This document shows positions 30,742-42,100 of a stretch of 54,038 bases of DNA, piece after piece. The stretch comes from a virus. How positions within the stretch are numbered: the first letter of the stretch is position 1; the number at the start of each line of letters is the position of its first letter. Below the pieces are notes generated by a model that did no database searches, was not told where the DNA came from, and worked only from the letters and a program-made list of their open reading frames with translations. Position numbers and translations under genes: made by a program. The stretch lies in IMG/VR virus record IMGVR_UViG_3300048590_000251, positions 1-54,038 of that record; one strand, 5' to 3'.

Positions 30742-33119
30742 GTTTCTTCGATGGAGCGGTGTCCGGGTTCTTCGCCGGGCGGGATTGGCGCGAAGGCAGA
30801 GATGCCCGCAAGCGTCAGCGTGAACTTGCGGAGATCGAGGAAAACCGACGCGCCGAAGAGTTCGGGTGGCGCCGGGATGAGCAGAAATTCCGCGTCGATA
30901 CCCTCTCCGCCCAGAAACGCGCCCGCGAACAGGCCGAGAAAGACGCCGAGGAAGAGCGAAAGGCGTTTGCCGAAGCCTACGGGGACGCCAAGGCGGCATC
31001 CGAGGGCGATGCGGGCACAGAGGCCGGGCCCGGCGCCCCTGACCCCAATGTCGCGCCGGACACGCCTGCCGGCGAGAGCACGAGCCCGCAATCGGTGCGC
31101 GAGATCACCGCAGGGCGGTCTGCGCCTGCTTATGGCGACGTTGCCCCTCCGAGGCCGCAGAAGCCGCCGGCCATTGTCAGCGATGCCCCGTCGATCGGCG
31201 CCTCTCTCGCGTCCGGGCCGGACGCGCCGCAAATGCCGGCCATGCCCGATATGCCGATCCCGCGACAGGGAGGGAAGGCGCTGCACCCGCCCTATCTCGA
31301 TCCGGCGCCCAACGTGCCGCCGCCGGACGGAAAGACCGGGCGTGTGGTCTTCGCGGAGTCGAGTGGTCTTCCGCAGCCCTATATCGCCAAAGCCCGCGAA
31401 TTTGACGCCTTGCAGGCGTGGCTTGAGCGCGGAGTCAGCACCGATACCGGGCAGCCGCTCAGCGAGACCGAGCGCGCCAGCGCGATTGCACGGCTGGCCG
31501 AGTTCGACCGGACGCTGCGCGGCGCCGCCGACCAGGTGGCAGAGGCAACTGGAGGCAGAAAGAGCGTTGCCCCGTCGCAGGAGATGGCCCACAGACCGCA
31601 GCGCATCGGCGACCGGCCTTCCACCTATGCGCCGGACGCGGCTCCCGCCGCGCCACAACCGCCGCGACCCATACCATCGGACGGGCTTGGCCCCCGTGCC
31701 GCCTTCGCCGAGGGCAACGGACTCGACGCGCAGACGGTCCTGATGGCGCAGGAAGCCGACAGGATGGAGGCCATGTTGCAGGATTCCGCGATGGAACCCA
31801 ACATGCGCAAGACTGTCGAGGCACGCCTCGCCGCACATGAAGAGCGACTCAACGGAGCCGCGCTCGCCGCCGGAATTGCCCCGCCGCGCGATCCGCGCGC
31901 CACGGATGCCGCCGTTCTCGACCAGCGCGCCCCGCCGCCGCAAATGGCCGTGGTGCCTGCCGGGATGCCGTCTCCGCCGCCAGATACCGCGATGGATGCC
32001 GGGTTTGTGCGTCCCGCTCCGGAGGAGAAGGTAAGCCGGGAGGCGCGGATCACCAGGCCCGACCTGCCGATCCCGCGTCCCCGTCCAGCGACCGTGGGCG
32101 GCGTCCGGGTTCCGTTTGGAGAGAAAGGCGCGGTGGACGCGCCGCCGGTGGTGGATGGGCCGCCTGCGGGCCCCGTGAGCAGCGCGCCGCCGGCCGCCGC
32201 CCAGCCCCCGTCCGATCCGGCTGCACCGCAACCCATCGCGCAGACCCCGCCGCCGCCGCAGGCAGCGCCTGACGGCGTTCCGTTGACGGAGCAGGGAACA
32301 CCGGCAACATCGGTCGATGCGGCGCAGGCGACCGCGCCGAAGCGCGATCACCCCGCGAAGAAGGGCGTGATCGGAGAGGGGATGCCGGTCAAGGCCACGC
32401 AGAAGCAACGCGAAAAGGCGGGCAAGGACTTCCTGACCTACTACGCCGAGAAGGGCGCGCCCAGGATCATCGAACACTACCTGAAGACCGGGCAGGTCGA
32501 GAAGGCTGTCGCGTTCCGGGATTTCATCCAGGACGAGCAGGTGAAGGCGGGGATGAAGAGCTGGTCGATGGCAGCTCACGCCGCAGCGATCGGAGATGAC
32601 GAAGGGTTCGTCAAGTATCTGGCCGAAGCCTACAACAGGCGCGGCTATTTCGATGACGGGTTCTCCGTCGTGGCAGAGGACTCCGGCCTGATCCGCGACA
32701 AGAGCGGCAGCGTAACCGGCGCCCAGATCACCTACAAGAAGGACGGCACCGGCGAAATATTCGTGGAGAAGGTCGATTCTCTCGATAACCTCTACGAGCA
32801 GGGACTCTGGATGCTGTCACCGGAGAAGATATTCGAGACAGGGTGGAACGATGTCCAAGCGGGCAGGGCCGCGCGGGCTGAAGTGACCAAGAAACTGGCG
32901 GAGGCGGGTCTCCCCGCCACACGAGCGAAGGCGGTCCTCGACACAATGGAAAAACTCTCGAAGTCGAACCTCAACTTCTCGCAACTGCCAGTGGAGGAAC
33001 AGGTGTCGCAGGCCATCGCCTTCCTTGATAGTGGCGGCGCCACGCCGACACCACCTTCCGCCACCGCATCCGGCGTCGGCGCCAACCCGCAGGGCGGCAG
33101 CCTGCCCTTCTACAACTGA
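30738..33119 (+). CDS. ejection-module protein with internal duplicate (793 aa)
   Basis: GTG start overlapping the lysozyme stop (GTGA). Residues 1-95 form a charged coiled coil (QRELAEIEENRRAEEFGWRRDEQKFRVDTLSAQKRAREQAEKDAEEERKAF). A long Pro/Ala-rich region follows, containing two related helical modules at about 190-275 (FAESSGLPQPYIAKAREFDALQAWLERG...ASAIARLAEFDRTLRGAADQVAEA) and 315-378 (FAEGNGLDAQTVLMAQEADRMEAMLQDS...KTVEARLAAHEERLNGAALAAG). The last 240 residues are a well-ordered helical domain (KATQKQREKAGKDFLTYYAEKGAPRIIEHYLKTGQVEKAVAFRDFIQDEQ). Position and size match an internal virion/ejection protein. Function at atomic level unknown. Confidence 0.75.
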   Translation: MSFFDGAVSGFFAGRDWREGRDARKRQRELAEIEENRRAEEFGWRRDEQKFRVDTLSAQKRAREQAEKDAEEERKAFAEAYGDAKAASEGDAGTEAGPGAPDPNVAPDTPAGESTSPQSVREITAGRSAPAYGDVAPPRPQKPPAIVSDAPSIGASLASGPDAPQMPAMPDMPIPRQGGKALHPPYLDPAPNVPPPDGKTGRVVFAESSGLPQPYIAKAREFDALQAWLERGVSTDTGQPLSETERASAIARLAEFDRTLRGAADQVAEATGGRKSVAPSQEMAHRPQRIGDRPSTYAPDAAPAAPQPPRPIPSDGLGPRAAFAEGNGLDAQTVLMAQEADRMEAMLQDSAMEPNMRKTVEARLAAHEERLNGAALAAGIAPPRDPRATDAAVLDQRAPPPQMAVVPAGMPSPPPDTAMDAGFVRPAPEEKVSREARITRPDLPIPRPRPATVGGVRVPFGEKGAVDAPPVVDGPPAGPVSSAPPAAAQPPSDPAAPQPIAQTPPPPQAAPDGVPLTEQGTPATSVDAAQATAPKRDHPAKKGVIGEGMPVKATQKQREKAGKDFLTYYAEKGAPRIIEHYLKTGQVEKAVAFRDFIQDEQVKAGMKSWSMAAHAAAIGDDEGFVKYLAEAYNRRGYFDDGFSVVAEDSGLIRDKSGSVTGAQITYKKDGTGEIFVEKVDSLDNLYEQGLWMLSPEKIFETGWNDVQAGRAARAEVTKKLAEAGLPATRAKAVLDTMEKLSKSNLNFSQLPVEEQVSQAIAFLDSGGATPTPPSATASGVGANPQGGSLPFYN

Positions 33120-33156
33120 TCCGACCCGTTGCCCTCTCAGACGAAAGAGTGACCCT

Positions 33157-36100
33157 GTGGCCGACAACATCTTCGCCAAGAACCCTCTGGATGCCACCCT
33201 GGAGGGCATGACCGCCCTGAAAACGCCGCCGCAAAGCCCGCGCGCGGCGTTCGAGGCCGCGTCGCGCTCCAGCGGAGTGCCGATCAACATTCTGCTGGCG
33301 GCAGCGGAAGCCTCGGGGGCGAAGACGGGAGAGGATGCCATCCGCGTCGTAGAGGCTGTGTCCGGAGAGTGGGGCGGCAGGATCAGGGCCGGGGAACCGA
33401 TCGAGCGCGTCGTCGGCGCGACCCTTGGTGGCGACGAGGCGGCGACGGCACAGTTTCTGGACCGCGCCCGCGCTCTCGGCCGGGAGTATTACCCCGATCT
33501 GGCGCCGAAGGAGCCGGGTTTCGTCGGCAATGTCGGGCGGGTTCTCGGCGCCTCTCTGGTGCGCGGCGGCGGAATGGCCGCCGAAGGTGTTGCCAATGCG
33601 GCGGCCTCCGCCATGGACAGCCAGCGCGCCATCCTCGGTGGGATCGGCGATGCCGCCCGCAAGGCCGCCGATGCCCTCGGGGTCAAGGACTTCGGCGGCT
33701 ACGTTGCCGACGAACTCGGCGTCACCACAGCCGCGGAATGGGCAGACCGGGGCGCCAGAGAGGCCGCTGATCGGGCGCAGGATGCCGGACGCTTCGTCGG
33801 CGACGCCGCCGCAGACAAATCGGACAGCATCCGGGAAGGTCTGTCCGACCGCGCCAGGCAGGCAATGGCGGGCAGCACCCCTGACGGGGTGATCTACGAC
33901 CCGCGGACATGGAGTCTCGGCGAGAACGCATCGTTGGAGGGCTACACCTATCACGCCGTCGATGTGCTGGGATCCCTGATCCCCGTCATTCTCGCCGGGA
34001 TCGCCACGGGCGGTATCGGAGCGGCGGCAGTCGGCGCCGCCATGGGCGGCGGCGAGGGCTCGCAGACCGCGCGGCAAGTGGTCGATGAGGCTTACAAGAA
34101 CGGCACCCTCGACCAATCGCCGATGTTCAGGCGTCTGGTCGCGGAAGGCGCCAGCCCGGACGATGCCTATGACCGAGTGCGCCGCGAGGCAGCCAAGGCC
34201 GGGACGCTGTTCCAGGCCCCGGTGAGCGCCTTCGGCGGATACGCCACCGCCTCGATCGTCAAGGGAACGGTCGGAAAGGCCGTCGGCGGTGGGATCATGC
34301 GCCGCGCCATTGCCTCCGGCGTGGCCTCGGCCGCCGAGGAGGGCTTGCAGGAGGCGGCGGAAACCGTCTCCGCAAACCTTGGCATCAAGGCCACGACTGG
34401 CCTGAAAATCAACATCGCCGACGGCACGTTCGGCGATTTCGTCTTGGGCGCCATCGGCGGCGCCGGTCCGGGCGCGGTCGGTGGGGCGCTTGGGCGGGGT
34501 CATGCCGGTGATCCGTCCAGGCGGCCGCCTGTCGCGGCACCCCCCCAGGAACCACCGGAGCCGGAGCCGGATGGGGGCATTCCCGCGGCAGGCGGTCAAC
34601 AACCCGTTCCAGCGGCGCCCGACCTCGCGCCCGAGCCGTCGCCGCTCCGGGATGCCGCCCGCGCCGCACCGCCGCCGGCCGCCGGAGATATCGCGCCGGG
34701 GTCGCGCGTCATCCTGAAATCCTCCGACAGCGCGCCTCCCGGCGAGCGTGTCCCCGACATGACCGGAACCTTTGTCGGCGAAAAGGGCCGCATGGTCCTG
34801 ATTGCCGACGAGGACGGAGAGGTTGTCGAGATTCCGCGCAACGCTTTCGATCTGGGAGCAGTGTCGATGCAGGCACTTGCGCTAGATCCGATGCTGCCGG
34901 AAACAGACGCGCCGGCCGATCCGGAGGCTCCGCCGCAGCCAGATATGGCTCAAGCGCCCCAGCCTGACCTTCAGCCGCCCGCGCCGGCCGCAGAGGTGCC
35001 GCCGCCGCAAGAAATTCCGCCGGCCGTAGATGTGTCTCCCGCTCCGGACGTCCCCGAGGATGTGGTGCGCCGCCGCTTGCGCATGATCGAGGATATCGCC
35101 AAACGCGACGGATGGACCGCCGATCTGATCGCCCAGCGAGACGCAGCCCGTGAGGCAGTCGCCAGAATTGGCGCGTCCATGGGCGTGGGTCCGGAACCCA
35201 GGCCACCGAACCCAGAGACGGAGGATACAGGCGATGTGGTTGAACCTGGACGAGCTTCAGAGGGACAGGGTGATCACGGCGTGGGAAGCGACCGCGCTGC
35301 GCCAGTGGCTCGACTCCCCGACGCCGGAAGTCCTGCCGAAGGAATGCCCGCTGTCAGAGATCCTGAACCGGATCCGCCTCCATCAATGGACCCCGGACCG
35401 CGCGCACTGACTCAGGAGACTGCGGAGAAGAAGACGGTCACGCCCGATCTGGTGACGGTTCGGGATGTCTACGGCAAGAGACACCGCGTGAGAAAGCCGG
35501 ATCTGGACGGCGACCGGGCCATGCTGCCCACGTTCAACGCCAATGGCGAAAGGACGAATGGCACGCTGCTGCACCGCGACAACATCGACCCGGACGGGTC
35601 CGGGGTGCGCGCCACCTACGCATCCGCGCCTTACATCGCCAAGGAAAATGACCGGCCGTTCGCGACCGAGGCGGCGGCGAAGGCCGCTGTGCGACACGTC
35701 AATCAGGATTTGGCGGATTTCAAAATCAAGCCGGTCAATGGCGGCTTTGTCGCGGTGCGCAAGAAGGCAAAACCGGACGCGGAGACGGCGCCAGAGACCC
35801 CGGATGCCCTTTCGATCGAGGATATCCGCACCAAGGCGGCGATCCTGCGCGGCTGGACCGGCGACAAGCCGCCCGTGGTCGACGGCGTGCTGTTTTCCCA
35901 CGATGTGAAGGCGGGCGGGTATACCTTCTCCCGCAAGCACAAGGAGAAGGTCGGGGCGGCGCTCAAGGTGGGTGCGAAGCCCGCGGCAGGCGAACCCCTG
36001 ACGGGCGAGATCATCACCCCGGAAGATGACGCGGAAGCGCGGCGCAAGGCGGCCACTTCGGTCGGCATCGAGCTGACCGATGCGCCGTTGCCGGTGCGCG

Positions 36101-39100
36101 CGCCGTGGTGGACCGACGCCAGCCCCGAGGTTCGGGCGGCGATCCTCGACGCGGCAGGCCCGCAGGCCACCAGAGACGCGCGCCAGACCCACGGATGGGA
36201 AAACCTGAGCGATGCCACCCGCAGGGCGCTCCTTGACGCGCACGGCCGCCTCTATCGCGCGGGCGAGATCACCAATGTCGGCACCATCGAGGCGCCACGC
36301 TACGCGCTGGCGGGCGCGAAGCCTGACGGCAGCCCGGCCTTGCCGGACAAGGACGCCGCGCGGATCTGGAACGCCACCCCGCCAGCGCGACGCGAAGCCA
36401 TCGTTGTCGAAGCCGGATGGGTGGTGAGCTCCGGCGTGAACAAGGGCCATGCCAGCCCGGTGGGCCGCAAGATCGCGCAGCGAACATGGAAGGAGCACCC
36501 GGAGAACATCGCATCGGTGCTGAGCGCGGCGATGAACAGGCTCGGGATGCGTTCGGCTCTCGAAGACACGATTTCCGGGACCAACGCGGACACCGAATCG
36601 GCATCTCAGGAAAATCCCGCAACGACCGACCAGAGCGAACCGACGCAAACCGCCGCGTCTCCCGCTGTGCCGACCCCGGCGCAGGCCGAGGCCGGCAACT
36701 ACCGCATGAAGCACGTCAGCTTTCAGGGCCTCGACATCACCATCGAGACCGAGAAAGGCCAGGAGCGGCGCGGCAAGGACAAGGACGGCGAGGAATGGTC
36801 GGTCACGATGCCGGCCGATTATGGCTACATCAAGCGCACCGAGGGGGCCGACGGCGATCACGTCGACGCCTATCTCGGCGACATGGCCGACAGTGATTTC
36901 GTGCTGATCGTCAATCAGGTCGATGCCGACACCGGCGCCTTCGATGAACACAAGGTCATCCTCGGGGCGATGGGCCGCAATGCGGCGCTGGACATCTACC
37001 GCGGCGGGTTCTCGGATGGCCGCGCCAATGACCGGATCGGCTCTTTCACCGCGACCAACATCGCCGGGTTCAAGGCATGGCTGGCAGCGGGGCCGCACAA
37101 GGCCGCGACGCAGAATCTGGACTTCCCGTTCAAGAAGAAGGCCGCCGATACGGATCGGACTCAATCGACGCCGATCATTTCCGATGACAAGCCAGCAGCC
37201 GATCCCGACACCGCCGAACAGGCCGCGATTCGCGCCCGCATCGAGAAGGAAGAGAAGGCCAACCCGGATCCCAAGCCGGTCATCGACTTCCGCGACATGA
37301 CCCAAGGGGTCGAGGGCCTGGCGCTGATCCGCGCCCTGCGCCTCGCCGGGGATGACGCCGCAACCCGGCAGCGGACGGCGAATGAGTGGGTGCATGGGCA
37401 ATTCAAGCGCACCGGCATGGAGCATCTGGTCGTTCTCGACAGGGAGGGCAAACTGTTGGTGGCGGCCGAGGGATCGGTCAACCATGTCGGGTTCCCGAAC
37501 TGGCTGAGCAATTACGCCAAGACCAAGATGATCTCCTACAATATCCACAACCACCCCTCCAACAGGGGCCCGAGCCCGGGCGACCTGGCGGCGGCGGCCT
37601 CCGGTTTCCGACCGGTCCATATCATCGGTGCGGACAAGGCGCTGCGCGGCTACAGCCCGACCCCGACCTTCATGGAGGGAGCGCCCAAGAGCATCTTCGC
37701 CTATGATGCCATTCGGGAAATTATTGACACGATCGACGGCGCCGTCGTCGGCATCATTCAGGCCCAGATCACCAATGGCGCCGTCAAGATAGATGACGCC
37801 AACGTCCTGCACAGCCATGCTGTTGCCAGGGCGATGGCCGAGGCCGGGGCGCTGGAGATCACCGGCAATGACATGGCGGCCGAAATCGACGCCGCCGGCA
37901 TCAATCAGGGAGAGATCAATGAGCGAGTCGCAGAAATACTTGCCCCATGGCTTCGACGGACCGGACAGCCTGTCGCCAAAGTCGGAGATCAAGGCGCTGC
38001 TGAACCGGCTGAAAGCGATACCGGCACCGGACGGCGTGGTGAAGAGGCGGATACGGCAGACCGAGAAGATGCTGGGCGCGGCGACGCTCAAGGGCGGGTT
38101 CCGACCCCCGCCGCGGTAAAGCCGGCCAAGGCCGGTTCGGCTGCCGTCCAGTTGAAAAACTGGACCGGGCTGGAGGTCAACGCCTACGACGACGAGACTT
38201 CGGATGATGGCCGAAATTCCAAGGTCAAGAACGAGTGGAAGAGCGACGCCACCCGATTTGGCCGGGCCATTGCGGCGATCCTGAAAGATGCCGGGTTCAC
38301 CGCGCCGCTTCCGGGCGGCCGGGCGCAAAGGGGCAAGACACCGAAGCCGATCAACCCGGTATCGTGGAATGCCAGCGGCATCGCCGGGTCTGGTGAGGTC
38401 AGCGTTTCGCTCGACGGCCCGGATGGGTTCGGCGTCTATATCCACATGGATGCCGATGGTCGGTCCATGGGCGGGGAAAGCCCGGTCCGCATCTACTGGC
38501 GTGTTCGGAAGAACACCGACTCGCCCTACGGCGGCGAAATGAACCAGTGGGTTCAGGACAAGCAGATTGCCGCTGGCGACATCACTGACATGATCCTGAA
38601 AGCGATCGAGCGCCGGGCGGCACAGCCCGAGGCGGCAAAGCCAGAGCCGACTCCGCAGCCCATGACCGAAGACCCGAAGATCCCTCGCGGATACGAGTTG
38701 ACCTATATCAAGCGCGCGACCGGACCAGAGGCCCGAGCCAACGGCTTCACTCCGGGAGAGCCGCACAAGGCGGTCATCAGGCGCGACCAGCCCTACGGCG
38801 TCTACGATTTTGTTGGAAAGACCCGTGCGGATGCCATCGCAGGCGCTCTGAGACTGGCAATGAAGCCCGCGACCCGCCCGACGCCCCAGGTGCCGCCGAT
38901 GGCCGGAATGACCCCGATGGGGGCCAAGCCGGAGCCCGACGCGACCAAAAAGCCGTCAGATGTTGAGGCCGAACAGGCGGAGACAGATCCGGGCACTGTC
39001 CCCACTTCTTCGCAAACATCTCCCCCAACAAATGCCGATAATCCGGCGATTATCCCGATCACGGAGCCGCCGAAGAAGAGCGGCGCCCTGTCCAACCTGT

Positions 39101-42100
39101 CGCAGGCCAAGCAGGACCGGGCCGCTCTGCTGCGCGCCAGGATCGCCGACCGGCTCAAGAACCAGTTGAACACCGGCGTTGACCCGGCGCTGCTGGTCGA
39201 TGCGATCGAACTGGCCGGCATCTACATCGAATCCGGCTTCCGCAAATTCCGCGACGTGCTGAAAGCCGTCGCCGCCGACATGGGCCTGACCGAGGTCGAT
39301 GCCGAGCCGTGGGTGCGCGCCGGCTACAACGAGGCCCGCGACGGCCTCGAACTGGCGGATGAAGATGTCTCCGACATGGACGACAGCAAGGCCGTGCTGG
39401 CGCATGTCCGCGACATCAGGAAAGCCGCGAAAGAAGGTTTGGAAAAGCCGGTAGACGCACCTATATCTGACGCACCAGCCACCGAGGGTGAACCCGATGA
39501 GCCGCAGACAAGAACTGGTCGAGATGGCCGAGGAAATGAAGGCCGAGAGTCAGGCGCTGATCGACAAGGAAATCTCGGAACCGGGGAGCCGGATGGAAAC
39601 CGAGGCGATCGAGACCTGGAAGAACAACAACCCGACACTCTACCGGGTGATGAAGGAACGCGGCGCACTGGAGGCGACGGCACACGTCGTGGTCCATCGG
39701 ATACTGGAGCAGGCCAAGCGGATGACCAAAGCGGGGATGCCGCCGTCGGAAGCCCGGACGGAAGCCTACCGCGACCAGATGATGCTGGACTAGAAGCGCA
39801 AAAGCCCGACGAACCGGCATCGCCGGCGCGCTCGAACTACCGCATTGATGATCCCGAGGCTCTGGTCGGCGGAACGCCGAAGCGCCGCTTCGCGCGCAAC
39901 CGTGAAGCCATCGAAGCCTATCAGAGCATCAGGGACGAAGCCCGCGAGCCTACCCCGCAGGAACTGGATGCCATGGCATCCTATATCGGCTGGGGATCGT
40001 TCGGGCAGCAACTCTTTCAGGGAACCTGGACCCGGCCGCGGTTCGTGGACGGCTGGAAATCCGAGAACGAATGGCTGCGTCAGCACTTGGGCAAGGACGA
40101 GTGGGAAGACGCCCAGCGCAGCATCATCAATGCGCATTATACCGACCCGCCGACGGTCAGGGCAATGTGGGGCATGGTCGAGCGACTCGGCTTCAAGGGT
40201 GGCAGGGTGCTGGAGCCCTCCATGGGAATCGGCAACTTCTTCGGCATGATGCCCGCGCAACTGGCCGCCAATTCGCAGCTCACCGGAATCGAACTGGACT
40301 CGCTGACCGGCGGCATGGCGAAACTGCTCTATCCGCGCGCTGCCGTGTCCGTGATGGGCTATCAGGACAGCCGGACGCCTGACAACTTCTACGATCTCGT
40401 GATCGGCAACTGGCCCTTCGCCAATATCGAGGTGCCGGATCGGCGCTACATGAAGCTGAAGCCGAGCCTGCACGACTACTTCTTCCTCAAGGCGCTCGAC
40501 CAGGTGCGGCCCGGCGGCCTCGTGGTCGGCATCACCTCCGCCTTCACCATGGACAAGAAGGCCACCAATATCCGGGCGGCACTCGCCCGCCGCGCGGATC
40601 TTGTCGCCACCTTCCGCCTGCCAAGCGGTGCGTTCGAGAAATATGCCGGAACCAGCGTCGTCACCGACATCATCATCCTGCAAAAGCGGCAAGAGCCGAT
40701 CCTCGACATTTCCGGGGTTACGTGGGTTCGGACAGCAGAGGTGGACACCCCGGCAGGAACGCCGGTGACGGTCAACCAGACCTATGCCGACAACCCGGAT
40801 AAGGTTCTCGGCACCCTCAATTTCGGCACCGGATCGACCTATGGCGCCCCGAGCATGATCGTGGATCGACCGGCCGATCTCCTGGAGCGGCTGGAGGCGC
40901 TGCCGGCGACGCTGCCGGAAGGGGTCTACACCGCCACCCAGCGGGGCAAGGAGCCGCGGTTCATCTCAAACCACACGACCGCGCAGCAAAACAGCGTGAC
41001 CGAGGTCAAGGGTGTTCTCTACCAGGTCCAAGGCGAGCGGCTGGTCCGGTTCGAGGACGTGGCGAAATACAAGGTGAAGGACGCCAAGAAGACCGCAGCG
41101 CGCGAGGCCGAGATCATCGCCTTCATCGACATGCGCGAGAAGTTGGGCGCGGTCATCGACGCCGACCGGGCCGGCACCGAGGATGCCGACACCAAGCGCA
41201 AGGCGCTACGCAAAGCCTTCGATGCCTTCCGCAAGGCGCACGGGAATATCGCCGACTCGCTGGCGCTGTCGCTCCTGCTTCGGGCCAAAGACCCCGGCGC
41301 CCCGATGGTTCAGGCGCTGGAGGCCAAAGACGGCACGCCTGCGGCAATCCTGTCCCGGCCCACCATTCGGGCGCCCTCGACGCTGGAAAACCCCAGCATC
41401 CGTGACGCCTTCGTGATTGCGCGCAACGAGTCCGTGGCCTTCGACCTCGAACGGGTCGCAGCGCTTGCCAAGGCGAAGCCCGAAGAGGTGATCGCGGATC
41501 TGGCCGGATCCGGGGCAATTTATCGCACTCCCGGTGGCGCCTATGAGGTCGCCGATGCCTACCTGTCGGGGAACGTTCGGCAGAAGTTGCGGGAGGCAAA
41601 GGCCGCTGCCGAGGCTGGTGAGGATATGGCGGCTTCGATCTCGGCGCTGGAAAAAGTCCTGCCGCCGTTCCGGCCCTATTACGACATCGAGGCCAAACTT
41701 GGCGCGATGTGGATCCCCGATCAGGTCTATATGGACTTCCTGACCGAGAAACTCGGAATGTCGCCGATCCAGAGGCAGAACAGCGAAGTGCGCTGGTCAG
41801 CGGGCGCATGGCGGCCGCGCCTCGACCCGTCGCTCAACCACAAGCCGGAAGCGTCCTCGGTCGGTCACTCAGATGTCCGCATCGGCAGCTTCATCAGCCA
41901 CGCGATGAACAACCAGACCATCATCGTGAAATACCGGGACAACGAAGGGGAACACAAGGACGAGAAGGCGAGCGAGGAAGCCAACGCCAAGGCGGCCAAG
42001 CTGCGCGAGGACTTCTCCGAATGGGTCTGGTCCGATCCCGAGCGGCGCCACGACCTTGAACTGGCCTATAACGAGCAGATGAACGCCATCGCCACCCCGC

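Noticed and set aside
33025-33156. 44-codon upstream extension of the giant gene
   Set aside because: It overlaps the preceding gene out of frame, is Arg/His/Pro-rich, and a GTG right after the intergenic gap gives a normal N-terminus.
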